A stretch of 64,000 bases of DNA, taken from Enhydrobacter aerosaccus (lineage in GTDB: Bacteria > Pseudomonadota > Alphaproteobacteria > Reyranellales > Reyranellaceae). Within the stretch, counting starts at the first letter, position 1. Each line of letters starts with the position of its first letter. The notes under the pieces are model-generated. The model was not told the origin of the DNA and ran no database searches. It saw only the letters and a list, made by a program, of their open reading frames with translations. The position numbers and the translations under genes are program-made. Shown here piece after piece: positions 17,538 through 25,264 of the stretch. Location: assembly GCA_903832005.1 (NCBI GenBank), contig CAIKZO010000065.1:1-64000 (forward strand), given 5' to 3'.

Positions 17538-18762
17538 CGTCGTGCCGAAGAGCGCCTCGGCCGCCACTCTCGTTGCCATCGTCTGCGGAGCGCAAATTTT
17601 CGTTCAGCTTGGAGCGGGCTTCTGGCCCGCACTGATGCCGGAAATGATGCACCGCTGGTCACTCACCAACAGCGAAGCCGGCTGGATCAGCGCGATCTTT
17701 GCTGCCGCGTATATGTGCGCGGTGCCGGTGCTGGTCACGCTGACAGACCGTATGGACGCCAAGCGCGTCTATCTCTTCGGCGTCGGCTGTACCTTCGCCG
17801 GTCATCTTCTCTTCGGATTGTCTGCGACGGGCTTTTGGTCCGCGCTCGCGTTGCGCGCCCTGACGGGCCTTGGCTGGGCTGGCACTTACATGACCGGCCT
17901 CAAGCTTCTTGCCGACAAGGTCGATGCGAAGCTGATGTCCCGGGCGGTTACCGGGCATGCCGCCAGCATCGGAATTTCCGGCGCTCTCTCTTATGTGCTT
18001 GGCGATTTCATTGCAGAACACCTTGGCTGGCAGGCAACATTCTATGTGGCTGCTTTGTCTGCTGCCATCGCGTGGCTCGCCGTCGCGCTGGCGGTCCCCG
18101 GCGTTCAACCGGCTGCTGCCAAAGCCGGTGCTCTCTTTGATTTTCGTCCCGTGTTCCGCAATCGCTCGGCGATGGCCTACGCCACCGCCTACTGCATCCA
18201 TACCCTGGAAATGGGAGCGTTACGCGGCTGGGGCGTGACGTTTCTCGCTTACATCGCGGCAACATCGGGCGAAGAGCCTTGGTTCGGACCGACTGCCGTT
18301 GTCACCACGCTTGGACTCATCGGTACGACGGCGAGCGTCCTCGGCAACGAGGCGGCGATCCGCTTCGGCCGCCGCAATCTTGTCGTGGCGGCGATGGGTC
18401 TCTCCATAGCCATGGCCATTCTGCTCGCAGCGGTCGGCACCCGCTTTTATGAGCTGACCGTCGTGTTGCTCTTGATCTACGGGCTCATCGTCTGGCTCGA
18501 TTCGTCGTCGCTCACCGCCGGCGCCGCGGGTACGGCGGAACCGGCGCGGCGCGGCGCAACCTTGGCCGTTCATTCCATGCTCGGTTACGCCGGTGGCTTC
18601 ATCGGACCGCTCGCCGTCGGCTGGACCCTCGACCTCGGCGGCGGCATGTCGGCCTTTTCCTGGGGCCTTTCCTATCTGCTGATTGCCGCGCTCATGCTGG
18701 CCGCCCTCATCGCGTTCATCGTCATCCGGCCACGCGAACTTACGGGCGAAGGACGAAATTGA
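17527..18762 (+). CDS. MFS transporter of the ars operon (second)
   Basis: A 411-residue MFS protein with about 12 transmembrane segments. LTDRMDAKRVYLFG carries the loop 2-3 motif-A-like sequence (D-R---R). It is clearly different in sequence from the preceding MFS protein, so it is not a tandem duplicate. The ATG at 17527 lies inside the end of the upstream gene (11-bp overlap). The stop is 12 bp from the convergent arsC stop. It likely transports an anionic or organic substrate connected with arsenic, but the substrate is unknown. Confidence 0.85.
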   Translation: MPTDVVPKSASAATLVAIVCGAQIFVQLGAGFWPALMPEMMHRWSLTNSEAGWISAIFAAAYMCAVPVLVTLTDRMDAKRVYLFGVGCTFAGHLLFGLSATGFWSALALRALTGLGWAGTYMTGLKLLADKVDAKLMSRAVTGHAASIGISGALSYVLGDFIAEHLGWQATFYVAALSAAIAWLAVALAVPGVQPAAAKAGALFDFRPVFRNRSAMAYATAYCIHTLEMGALRGWGVTFLAYIAATSGEEPWFGPTAVVTTLGLIGTTASVLGNEAAIRFGRRNLVVAAMGLSIAMAILLAAVGTRFYELTVVLLLIYGLIVWLDSSSLTAGAAGTAEPARRGATLAVHSMLGYAGGFIGPLAVGWTLDLGGGMSAFSWGLSYLLIAALMLAALIAFIVIRPRELTGEGRN

Positions 18763-18774
18763 CGCCGGGATCCT

Positions 18775-19197
18775 TCAGCCGACTCGCTTTCCCTCGGCGT
18801 CGATCAGCAGGCTACCGTCCTCTTTCTGAAACGGACCTTTCGGCAGGCGATCAAGCAGGCTCAAGACTTCTTCGCTCGGACGGCAGAGGCGAACGCCTTT
18901 GGGCGTGCAGACAATCGGGCGGTTCACGAGCACGGGATGCTCCAGCATGGCATCCAGAATAACATCGGCGGGAACGCCGGGCTTGAGAAGGCCGAGCTCT
19001 TCGGCCGGCGACTTCGTTTCACGCAAGGCCGTGCGCGGCGTGAGCCCCGCCGCCGCGAACAGCGCCAGGAGTTGCGGGCGCGTCCAGCCGGTTTTGAGAT
19101 ATTCGATGACGGTCGGCTGGTAGCCTGCGGCCTCGGTGATCGCGAGGACATTGCGCGAGGTGCCGCATTCCGGGTTGTGATGAACGACAATGTCCAT
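18775..19197 (-). CDS. arsC: Arsenate reductase, glutaredoxin-coupled type
   Basis: A 140-residue ArsC of the E. coli plasmid R773 type. It has the catalytic loop HHNPECGTSRN with nucleophilic Cys11, and VNRPIVCTPKGVRLCRP, which contains the arginines that bind arsenate. It reduces As(V) to As(III) using glutathione and glutaredoxin. It begins 2 bp after the acr3 stop as the last gene of the minus-strand ars operon. A longer open frame upstream runs through acr3 in another frame and is not coding. The start at 19197 gives the exact family N-terminus. Confidence 0.95.
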   Translation of the reverse strand: MDIVVHHNPECGTSRNVLAITEAAGYQPTVIEYLKTGWTRPQLLALFAAAGLTPRTALRETKSPAEELGLLKPGVPADVILDAMLEHPVLVNRPIVCTPKGVRLCRPSEEVLSLLDRLPKGPFQKEDGSLLIDAEGKRVG

Positions 19198-19199
19198 GA

Positions 19200-20240
19200 T
19201 CAGACTCGCGACGACTTGAGACCGGCCTCGTACCAGCCCTTGCTGCTGTTGCAGATGCGGACGACCGTCAGCATGACCGGCACCTCGATCAAGACGCCGA
19301 CGACCGTTGCCAGGGCCGCGCCCGAGGAAAAGCCGAAGATGCTGATGGCGGCGGCAACCGCGAGTTCGAAGAAATTGCTCGCTCCGATGAGCGCCGAAGG
19401 AGCCGCAACGCAGTGCGCCTCGCCGCTCCAGCGGTTCAGGAGATAGGCCAGTCCCGCGTTGAAATAGACCTGAATCAGGATCGGCACCGCGAGCAGGGCG
19501 ATTACGAGGGGCTGCCTGATGATCTGCTCCCCCTGGAAGCCGAAAAGCAGGACGAGCGTCGACAGCAGTGCCAGAAGCGAAACCGGCTGAATACGTTGCA
19601 GAATCGCTTGCAGTGCCGGCGCGCCACCCGACGCCAGGGCGCCACGGCGGATTACCTGGGCGATGATGACGGGAACGACGATGTAGAGTCCCACGGATAG
19701 CAGCAGCGTATTCCATGGGATCGTAATCGCCGATAGGCCGAGGAGCAGCCCGACGATGGGCGCGAAGGCAAAGACCATGATCGTGTCGTTGAGCGCTACT
19801 TGCGACAGCGTGAAGTCCGGATCTCCATCTGACAGGTTGCTCCACACGAAGACCATCGCCGTGCAGGGCGCCGCCGCCAGAAGAATGAGCCCGGCGATAT
19901 AGCTGCTGATCTGATCGGCCGGGAGATAGGGTCGGAACAGATAGCCGATGAAGAGAAGGCCAAGCCCCGCCATGGAAAAGGGCTTCACCGCCCAATTGAT
20001 GAAGAGCGTGACACCGATCCCGCGCCAATGGGTGCGGACTTTGCCCAGCGCTCCGAAATCGACCTTCATGAGCATCGGAATGATCATCAGCCAGATCAGA
20101 GCGGCAACCGGCAGATTCACATGGGCAAACTCAGCATTGCCGATGACGTGGAAGACGCCCGGCAGGAGATGACCGAGCGCAACGCCGGCCACGATGCAGA
20201 GGAAGACCCAAAGAGTGAGATAGCGTTCAAAGAGTGACAT
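19200..20240 (-). CDS. acr3: Arsenite efflux transporter, ACR3 family
   Basis: A 346-residue membrane protein with about ten transmembrane helices, beginning LFERYLTLWVFLCIVAGVAL. It carries the key motif APCTAMVFVWS with the conserved cysteine at residue 126 that is needed for As(III) transport, and the conserved ASNFFELAVA segment. It exports arsenite using the membrane potential. Its start overlaps the stop of the upstream reductase by one base (TGATG). The short charged C-terminus is cytoplasmic. Family identity is clear; the name arsB is sometimes also used. Confidence 0.96.
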   Translation of the reverse strand: MSLFERYLTLWVFLCIVAGVALGHLLPGVFHVIGNAEFAHVNLPVAALIWLMIIPMLMKVDFGALGKVRTHWRGIGVTLFINWAVKPFSMAGLGLLFIGYLFRPYLPADQISSYIAGLILLAAAPCTAMVFVWSNLSDGDPDFTLSQVALNDTIMVFAFAPIVGLLLGLSAITIPWNTLLLSVGLYIVVPVIIAQVIRRGALASGGAPALQAILQRIQPVSLLALLSTLVLLFGFQGEQIIRQPLVIALLAVPILIQVYFNAGLAYLLNRWSGEAHCVAAPSALIGASNFFELAVAAAISIFGFSSGAALATVVGVLIEVPVMLTVVRICNSSKGWYEAGLKSSRV

Positions 20241-20758
20241 CAGCTGGCCGCCGTCGTTGAGGTGCTGGAACCGATCGCGTGAAGACGCGTCTGCAAAGAC
20301 ATGCGGTCGATGCTTGCGAGCGGCAGGCTCAGGAAGAGGCGCACGCGGCCTTCAAGTTCGGCATAGGCCGCCCGGAATGCCGCACGTTTTTCGATCTCGG
20401 TTCCCTCGACGGCTGCCGGATCAGCGAGCCCCCAATGCGCGGTCATCGGCTGTCCGGGCCAAGCCGGGCAAACTTCCCCCGCCGCGTCGTCGCAAACCGT
20501 GAAAATGAAGTCCATCTTCGGCGCATCGGTAAGCGCAAACTCATCCCAGCTTTTGGAGCGCAGCTTAGCCACCGGATAGCCGAAGCTCTCCAGAAGCTCG
20601 ATCGTATAAGGATGCGGCGATCCCTTCGGATGGCTACCCGCGCTGTACCCTCGAAAGCGGCCCTGCCCGAACTTTTCCACCAGCGCTTCGCCAAGAATGC
20701 TGCGCGCCGAATTCCCCGTGCAGAGGAAGAGGACGTTGTAGATTTTCTCGTCACTCAT
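20240..20758 (-). CDS. arsC: Arsenate reductase, low-molecular-weight phosphatase type
   Basis: A 172-residue protein related to low-molecular-weight tyrosine phosphatases. The catalytic loop is LCTGNSARS with Cys13, and a further pair of cysteines lies in TVCDDAAGEVCPAWPGQP, as in thioredoxin- or mycothiol-type arsenate reductases. The C-terminus has an extra Ser/Thr-rich tail. It starts at 20758 with a 4-bp ATGA overlap with the arsR stop. The operon thus encodes two unrelated arsenate reductases that use different electron donors. Confidence 0.93.
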   Translation of the reverse strand: MSDEKIYNVLFLCTGNSARSILGEALVEKFGQGRFRGYSAGSHPKGSPHPYTIELLESFGYPVAKLRSKSWDEFALTDAPKMDFIFTVCDDAAGEVCPAWPGQPMTAHWGLADPAAVEGTEIEKRAAFRAAYAELEGRVRLFLSLPLASIDRMSLQTRLHAIGSSTSTTAAS

Positions 20759-21123
20759 TGTTTCGTCTTCATCTTGGGTTTCTTCCGGACGATCCGCGCC
20801 TCTGTCGGATCGCACAGAGGAACGGTGCAAACCCTCCCATCTTCGCGACAGCAATTCTCGGTCAGGAATTCCATCAGCCCGTTCATGCCGTCGTAGTTCG
20901 CGGCATAGATCAGCGAGCGACCATCACGTCGGACATGGATCAGGCCTGCATGTTTCAGTTGCGCGAGATGAAAAGACAGGGTTGGCGCCGCAATCGTCAG
21001 CTTCTCGGCAATATCGCCGACCGGCAGGCCACCAGCTCCCGTCCGCACCAGCAGGCGAAAGATTTCGAGCCGATGCTCCTGGGCCAAAGCCCCGAGGGCA
21101 GAGACCGCGCTTGTCGTTTCCAT
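20755..21123 (-). CDS. arsR: ArsR family arsenite-responsive repressor (second copy)
   Basis: A 122-residue winged-helix repressor, with recognition helix AAPTLSFHLAQLKHAG at about 45-60. Likely metalloid ligands are Cys91-Cys92 with Cys99 and Cys104 in the C-terminal part (ENCCREDGRVCTVPLC), followed by a Lys-rich tail. It is only moderately similar to the arsR at 14656, though both use a C-terminal CC pair. I choose ATG 21123; a TTG at 21159 in frame would lie upstream of the promoter boxes. It leads the operon arsR-arsC-acr3-arsC. Confidence 0.9.
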   Translation of the reverse strand: METTSAVSALGALAQEHRLEIFRLLVRTGAGGLPVGDIAEKLTIAAPTLSFHLAQLKHAGLIHVRRDGRSLIYAANYDGMNGLMEFLTENCCREDGRVCTVPLCDPTEARIVRKKPKMKTKQ

Positions 21124-21125
21124 AC

Positions 21126-21159
21126 TTCCATTATTATCGAATTGAATGGAACAGTTCAA
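21126..21159 (-). promoter_or_regulatory. Promoter and operator of the minus-strand ars operon
   Basis: Read on the minus strand, TTGAAC (21159-21154) and GATAAT (21138-21133) are promoter-like boxes, although their 15-bp spacing is short. A 7-bp inverted repeat TTCCATT/AATGGAA with a 12-nt centre spans 21151-21126 and covers the -10 box and the bases just before the ATG. A repressor bound here would block RNA polymerase. The start codon is only nine bases past the -10 box, so the leader would be very short. Confidence 0.55.
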
Positions 21160-21220
21160 GAGGCGCGTTGGCGAATGCCGGACTGCGCTCTAGCCGGAGA
21201 GTGTCAGAGCCCGTCGATCG

Positions 21221-21589
21221 TTACGCGCGATCCTTGGGCAGCTTGTCGGCGGTCTGCAGCATCAGGCGGTCCACCCGGCCGCCCTCGACCAGATGCGTCT
21301 GCAGCACTTCGTCGATGTCGGCCTTGTTGGCCACGGCATACCAGACGCCTTCGGGATAGATCACGACGGTCGGTCCAAGCTCGCAGCGGTCGAGGCATCC
21401 CGCGTTGTTGATGCGCACGTTCTTGAGGCCGAGCTTCTTGGCCGCGCTCTTCATGTGGTCGCGCAGCTCCTCGCCGCCCCGCTCCGCGCAGCAGCCGCGC
21501 GGATGGCCCGCGGGCCGGCGGTTGGTGCAGCAGAAGACATGCGCCTCGTAATAGGGCTTGGGATCGGTCGGCTTCTCGCGCTCGCTCAT
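21221..21589 (-). CDS. Thioredoxin-like [2Fe-2S] ferredoxin
   Basis: A 122-residue small ferredoxin of the thioredoxin-like [2Fe-2S] fold (Shethna protein / NuoE-like). Candidate ligands are Cys20 or Cys21, Cys33 or Cys34, Cys65 and Cys69, in HVFCCTNRRP, GHPRGCCAERGG and NNAGCLDRCELGP. ATG 21589 is chosen because AAGGA lies seven bases upstream; an ATG at 21595 is too close to it. It is just downstream of a DUF6489 gene and overlaps nothing essential. Its redox partner is unknown. Confidence 0.9.
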   Translation of the reverse strand: MSEREKPTDPKPYYEAHVFCCTNRRPAGHPRGCCAERGGEELRDHMKSAAKKLGLKNVRINNAGCLDRCELGPTVVIYPEGVWYAVANKADIDEVLQTHLVEGGRVDRLMLQTADKLPKDRA

Positions 21590-21591
21590 TG

Positions 21592-21855
21592 TCATTCCTT
21601 CTTCGCGCCGCCGCCGGCGATGTTGGCGAGTTGCGACCAGAATGCCTGCTGCATCTGCTGCATCTGGTCGACGCCCTGCATCGAGGCCGGCAGCCAGGTC
21701 TTGAAGATCGCTTCCGGGTTCATCGCGTTCAGGCTGTTGCGCAGCCGCTCCTCGATCTCACCCATGATCCGTTGCTGCATCGGCCCGAGGTCCGGCAGGC
21801 CGAAAAAGGCGCGCGCTTCTTCGGGCGTACAGTTTATTTCAACGTTCACTTTCAT
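21592..21855 (-). CDS. DUF6489 family protein
   Basis: An 87-residue protein beginning MKVNVEINCTPEEARAFFGL. It has a short N-terminal beta segment, then a helical region rich in Met and Gln (GVDQMQQMQQAFWSQLA) and a Gly-Lys-Glu tail. It looks like DUF6489, a small alphaproteobacterial family without an assigned function that resembles phasin-like helices. The open frame extends upstream to 21933, but the ATG at 21855 gives the family N-terminus. It overlaps the ferredoxin start region and is probably co-transcribed with it. Confidence 0.75.
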   Translation of the reverse strand: MKVNVEINCTPEEARAFFGLPDLGPMQQRIMGEIEERLRNSLNAMNPEAIFKTWLPASMQGVDQMQQMQQAFWSQLANIAGGGAKKE

Positions 21856-21907
21856 CGCGCTTCTCCGTTGCCGACCCACCTTAGGCGATCCCGTGCTATG
21901 AGGCGAT

Positions 21908-23005
21908 ATGGTTCCCGCCTGGCTCGCCGCCAACCCCCGCGCCTCCCGCCAACAGACGTTTGGCCCCGCTCAACGTGCCGTGATCGATCCCGCCAAGGTG
22001 CCCGACGTCGGCGCCCTGCTGGGCGGCGGTCACGGACCGACACCGCTTTATGCACTCCCCGCGCTGGCGACCCGGCTGGGCGTCGGCGAGATCCGCGCCA
22101 AGGACGAGAGCCAGCGCTTCGGCTTCGGCGCCTTCAAGGCGCTGGGCGGCGTGTTCGCGGTCCATCAATTCATCGCCACGCACAAGGATCGCCCCGCGGC
22201 CGGCATCACCTTCACCACGGCCAGCTCCGGCAATCACGGCAGGTCCGTGGCCCTTGGCGCCCAGTCGGTCGGCGCCCGCTGCACGATCTTTCTGCCCAAG
22301 TTCACCTCGGCGGAAAAAGAAGAAGCGATCCGCGCCAAGGGCGCCGACGTGATCCGCATCGACGGCGATTACGACACCGCCGTCGCCGAGTGCCGGCGGC
22401 AGGCCGCGGAACGCGGCTGGACTGTGATCTCCGACACTTCGTGGGAGGGCTACGGCCAAATTCCGCTCGACGTCATGCGCGGCTACACGATGCTGGCCGC
22501 CGAAATCCTGCGCGAGTGGAAGGACGGCCCGACGCATCTCTTCGTGCAGGCGGGCGTGGGCGGCCTGGCGGCGGCGGTGATCGGCTATTTCTGGGCGGTG
22601 CTGCCGCAGCGCCCGGTGTCGGTGATCGTCGAACCCGAAAGCGCAGACTGCTGGTTCCAGAGCAATCGCGCGGGCCAGCCGGCCCTGGCGAGCGGCGCCG
22701 CCGACACGGCGATGGGCGGCCTCGCCTGCCGCGAGATCTCGCCCGTCACCTGGCCGATACTGGGAATGGGCGCCGACTGGTTCATGACCATCACCGAGGA
22801 CCAGGTAATCCCGGCGCGCCGCCTGTTCGCCCATCCGTTGAACGGCGATCCCGCGCTCACCTCGGGCCCGTCGGGCTGCGCCGGCCTGGCCGGCCTCACG
22901 CGGATCTGCACGGAGGCCGATGCCTTCAAGGCGCTGGGCCTCGACGGGCAATCGCGCGTCCTGTTGATCAACAGCGAAGGCAATCTCGGCGAGGGTACAG
23001 TCTAG
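21908..23005 (+). CDS. Diaminopropionate ammonia-lyase family PLP enzyme
   Basis: A 365-residue fold-type II PLP enzyme. Lys77 in GFGAFKALGG is the likely Schiff-base lysine, SSGNHGRS is the phosphate/asparagine loop, and VGGLAAAVIG is the glycine loop. The closing segment SGPSGCAGLAGL and LLINSEGNLG fit diaminopropionate ammonia-lyase rather than threonine dehydratase. The enzyme would convert 2,3-diaminopropionate to pyruvate and ammonia. It is divergent from the DUF6489 gene (52-bp gap) and convergent with the BrnA-like gene (13-bp gap). Substrate assignment is by family resemblance. Confidence 0.85.
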   Translation: MVPAWLAANPRASRQQTFGPAQRAVIDPAKVPDVGALLGGGHGPTPLYALPALATRLGVGEIRAKDESQRFGFGAFKALGGVFAVHQFIATHKDRPAAGITFTTASSGNHGRSVALGAQSVGARCTIFLPKFTSAEKEEAIRAKGADVIRIDGDYDTAVAECRRQAAERGWTVISDTSWEGYGQIPLDVMRGYTMLAAEILREWKDGPTHLFVQAGVGGLAAAVIGYFWAVLPQRPVSVIVEPESADCWFQSNRAGQPALASGAADTAMGGLACREISPVTWPILGMGADWFMTITEDQVIPARRLFAHPLNGDPALTSGPSGCAGLAGLTRICTEADAFKALGLDGQSRVLLINSEGNLGEGTV

Positions 23006-23018
23006 AACGTAGAGCGCT

Positions 23019-23282
23019 TTACGCTGCGCGCTTGCCTCTTTTGACGACAGAGCGAAGCGCGAGATTGATGCGGGTTTGCCATCCCGCCCCGCTGCGGCGG
23101 AAATGCTCGAGCACATCCGCATCCAGCCGCAAGGTCGTCGACACTTTGGGCTTCTCCGATTTGGGCCGGCCGCGCCCGACCGGTGCTGCGGCGAACTTCG
23201 CCCGCCATTCCGGCGTCGAGAGATCGGGCGCGTCATCGGGATCAACGAAAGCGCGGCGCGTAGGCTTTTTGCTCTTTGGCAC
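23019..23282 (-). CDS. BrnA-like antitoxin without a visible BrnT partner
   Basis: An 87-residue basic protein with the C-terminal ribbon-helix-helix pattern KVSTTLRLDADVLEHFRRSG, then WQTRINLALRSVV. This is the BrnA/CopG-like antitoxin layout with an Asp-rich N-terminus (DPDDAPDLSTPEW). BrnA normally follows an overlapping brnT toxin gene, but the 210 bp upstream (higher coordinates) contain only palindromes and no BrnT-like frame. The start is GTG at 23282 with AGGAA upstream. It is either an orphan regulator, a remnant, or a partner of a toxin elsewhere. Confidence 0.8.
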   Translation of the reverse strand: MPKSKKPTRRAFVDPDDAPDLSTPEWRAKFAAAPVGRGRPKSEKPKVSTTLRLDADVLEHFRRSGAGWQTRINLALRSVVKRGKRAA

Positions 23283-23354
23283 TTGCTTTCCTCATCAAAG
23301 TGGGACGGCAATTAACGTTACTACACAAATTCGATGAAAAGCGCCGTCAAACTT

Positions 23355-23450
23355 CCTCCCCATTCATATGGGGAGGTGCCCGAAGGGCGGAGGGGTCATG
23401 ACCCCATCGCCCCAGCATGACGGGGGCACTTCCCCGTATGAACGGGGAAG
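23355..23450. repeat. Compound palindromic intergenic element
   Basis: Three inverted repeats sit in a row: CCTCCCCAT-TCAT-ATGGGGAGG (23355-23376), the 14-bp palindrome GGGGTCATGACCCC (23392-23405), and CTTCCCCGT-ATGA-ACGGGGAAG (23429-23450). The two outer hairpins are similar in form (9-bp stem, 4-nt loop). The whole lies between the BrnA-like gene and the creatininase gene. It looks like a mobile REP/BIME-like unit, but recurrence could not be checked. Confidence 0.6.
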
Positions 23451-23492
23451 CAAAGACTTTAGGCTTCGACAAACGTTTTCAGGAGTAACCAC

Positions 23493-24236
23493 GTGCAGCT
23501 TCAACTCAAGACTTGGCAGTTCGTCGAGGAATATCTCAAAACCAAGACCGGCATCATCATCCCGATCGGCTCGACCGAGCAGCACGGCCCGACCGGCTTG
23601 ATCGGCACCGACGCGCTCACCGCCGAAATGATCGGCCGCGGCGTCGGCGAAAAGATCGGCGCCCTGGTGGCGCCCACGATCTCGGTCGGCATGGCTCAGC
23701 ATCATCTCGACTTCGCGGGCTCGATCACCTTGAAGCCCACGACCCTGATCGCCGTGGTGCGCGACACCGTGCTCTCGCTCGCCAAGCACGGCTTCACGCG
23801 CTTCTTCTTCGTGAACGGCCACGGCGGCAACATCGCCACGGTGACGGCGGCCTTCTCCGAAATCTATTCGGAGCGTTCGATGGAGCGCATGAGCAACCAG
23901 CCCTCGATCAAGTGCGCGCTCCGCAACTGGTGGGACAGCCCGGGCATCAAGCGGCTGAGCTCCGAGCTCTATCCGAGCGGCGAAGGCAGCCACGCCACGG
24001 CGTCGGAAGTGGCGCTCACCTGGTACAAATATCCCGAGACGATGGATCGCCGCGTCCTCGAACCCCGCATCGCGCCTAATGGCTCGTTCGCCGATTCCGA
24101 GGACTATCGCCGCGCGTTTCCGGACGGCCGCATGGGCTCCGACCCCAGCCAGGCCACGCCCGAACACGGCAAGCGCTTCTACGACCAGGCGGTCGAGGAC
24201 GTGGCGCGCGACTATCAGAGCTGGGTGGCGCGCTGA
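23493..24236 (+). CDS. Creatininase family amidohydrolase
   Basis: A 247-residue protein of the creatininase/MftE superfamily. Metal-binding features are visible: IPIGSTEQHGPTGLIGTDAL (E and H of the first motif), HHLDFAGS, and FFFVNGHGGNIATV with the conserved NGHGGN. Members hydrolyse creatinine or cyclic amides, or trim peptide-derived cofactors. No mycofactocin genes are nearby, so the mftE role is unlikely. The start is GTG at 23493 with AGGAG eight bases upstream. Substrate unknown. Confidence 0.9.
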   Translation: MQLQLKTWQFVEEYLKTKTGIIIPIGSTEQHGPTGLIGTDALTAEMIGRGVGEKIGALVAPTISVGMAQHHLDFAGSITLKPTTLIAVVRDTVLSLAKHGFTRFFFVNGHGGNIATVTAAFSEIYSERSMERMSNQPSIKCALRNWWDSPGIKRLSSELYPSGEGSHATASEVALTWYKYPETMDRRVLEPRIAPNGSFADSEDYRRAFPDGRMGSDPSQATPEHGKRFYDQAVEDVARDYQSWVAR

Positions 24237-24241
24237 CCTGA

Positions 24242-24357
24242 CCGTCGTCTCGACCGAAGCGAAGCGGAGTGGAGAGACCTCCTCTCCACTAAATGCTGGC
24301 TAATCGTTGACGCAAGGTCTCTCCACGCGCGCCTGCGGCGCTTGGTCGAGACGACGG
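24242..24357. repeat. Long two-armed inverted repeat between convergent genes
   Basis: CCGTCGTCTCGACC (24242-24255) pairs with GGTCGAGACGACGG (24344-24357), and inside it GTGGAGAGACCT (24269-24280) pairs with AGGTCTCTCCAC (24315-24326). Together they form a cruciform-scale palindrome of about 116 bp between the creatininase gene and the convergent DMT transporter gene. It could serve as a bidirectional terminator and resembles dispersed intergenic repeats. No run of T residues follows the stems. Confidence 0.65.
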
Positions 24358-24370
24358 GGTTGGGAGCGGC

Positions 24371-25264
24371 CTAAGGCTGCTCGTCGAGCAGCCTCGGCTG
24401 AGGCGTGCCGCGGGCCTGTTGGCGCTTCATGACGTAAAGGCCCGAGGCGATGACGACGACGATCCCGGCGAACGCCAGTTCGTTGGGCACATCGCCCCAC
24501 ACGGCGTAGCCGATGACGATCGCCCACAGCACCGAACCGTAGCGCAGCGCGCCCAACACGGACATCTCCGCGCTCGAGCGCAGCGACAGCACCAGGAACT
24601 GGTAGCCCGAGGCCAGCAGCAGCGAGGCCACGACCAGCAGCAGGAGGCTGCGCGTCGACATCGGCTGCCAGCCTTCGATGAAGGTGCAAGCGAGGCCGAG
24701 CAGCGCCACCGCCGCCGCCGACCAGAACGACATGATGGTCGTCGGCACGTTCGCGGGGATGTAGCGGCCCAAGGTGTCGCGGATCGCGCCCAGCAGGGAC
24801 GAGAAGACCACCACCCAGGTCCAGGCGTTGAGGTCGTGCGGCCGCGGCTGGATCACCAGCAGCACGCCCACGAAGCCCGCGGCGATCGCGGTCCAGCGGC
24901 GCCAGCGCACGTCCTCCTTCAGCACCATCACCGCGAGGATGGTGAGGAAGAACGGCGTCGACAGGTTGACGGCGGTGGCGACCGCGAACTGGGTGTGCGA
25001 CAGCGCCACGAGATAGGTGAGCGCCGCGGCTGCTTCGAGGACACCGCGCGTGAACACGGCGGGATGGGCGACCGCCCTCATGTGCCGCCAGCCGCCGGTC
25101 GACAACAACAGCAGCAGGCACCACAAGGTCGCGAAGATGCCACGCAGGCCGATCACCTGCACGGCGGGCGCGGACTCGGTCGCCAGCTTGATGAGAGCGT
25201 CGTTGAAGATGAAGACCACGACCGACGCCGACATCCAGAGGATGCCGCGGGTGCTGTGGGTCAC
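24371..25264 (-). CDS. EamA/DMT family transporter
   Basis: A 297-residue membrane protein with about ten transmembrane segments in two EamA repeats (about residues 8-142 and 152-285). It begins TRGILWMSASVVVFIFNDAL and has AVATAVNLSTPFFLTILAV in the first repeat and SVLWAIVIGYAVWGDVP in the second. It is probably a metabolite exporter. The start is GTG at 25264, overlapping the EVE gene stop by 4 bp (GTGA), so translation is coupled. The longer frame upstream belongs to the wrong frame of the EVE gene. Confidence 0.9.
   Translation of the reverse strand: MTHSTRGILWMSASVVVFIFNDALIKLATESAPAVQVIGLRGIFATLWCLLLLLSTGGWRHMRAVAHPAVFTRGVLEAAAALTYLVALSHTQFAVATAVNLSTPFFLTILAVMVLKEDVRWRRWTAIAAGFVGVLLVIQPRPHDLNAWTWVVVFSSLLGAIRDTLGRYIPANVPTTIMSFWSAAAVALLGLACTFIEGWQPMSTRSLLLLVVASLLLASGYQFLVLSLRSSAEMSVLGALRYGSVLWAIVIGYAVWGDVPNELAFAGIVVVIASGLYVMKRQQARGTPQPRLLDEQP

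Noticed and set aside
19198..20028. Possible long N-terminal extension of the arsC at 18775
   Set aside because: It overlaps all of acr3 in another frame; the ATG at 19197 gives the exact ArsC N-terminus.
21589..23337. Open frame of 582 codons on the plus strand through DUF6489, the PLP enzyme and the BrnA-like gene
   Set aside because: In a different frame from the PLP enzyme and opposite to the others; rich in Arg, Gly and Pro, as shadow frames are.
23283..23492. A brnT toxin gene upstream of the BrnA-like gene
   Set aside because: I looked on both strands; the space is palindromic and has no frame of toxin size or motif.
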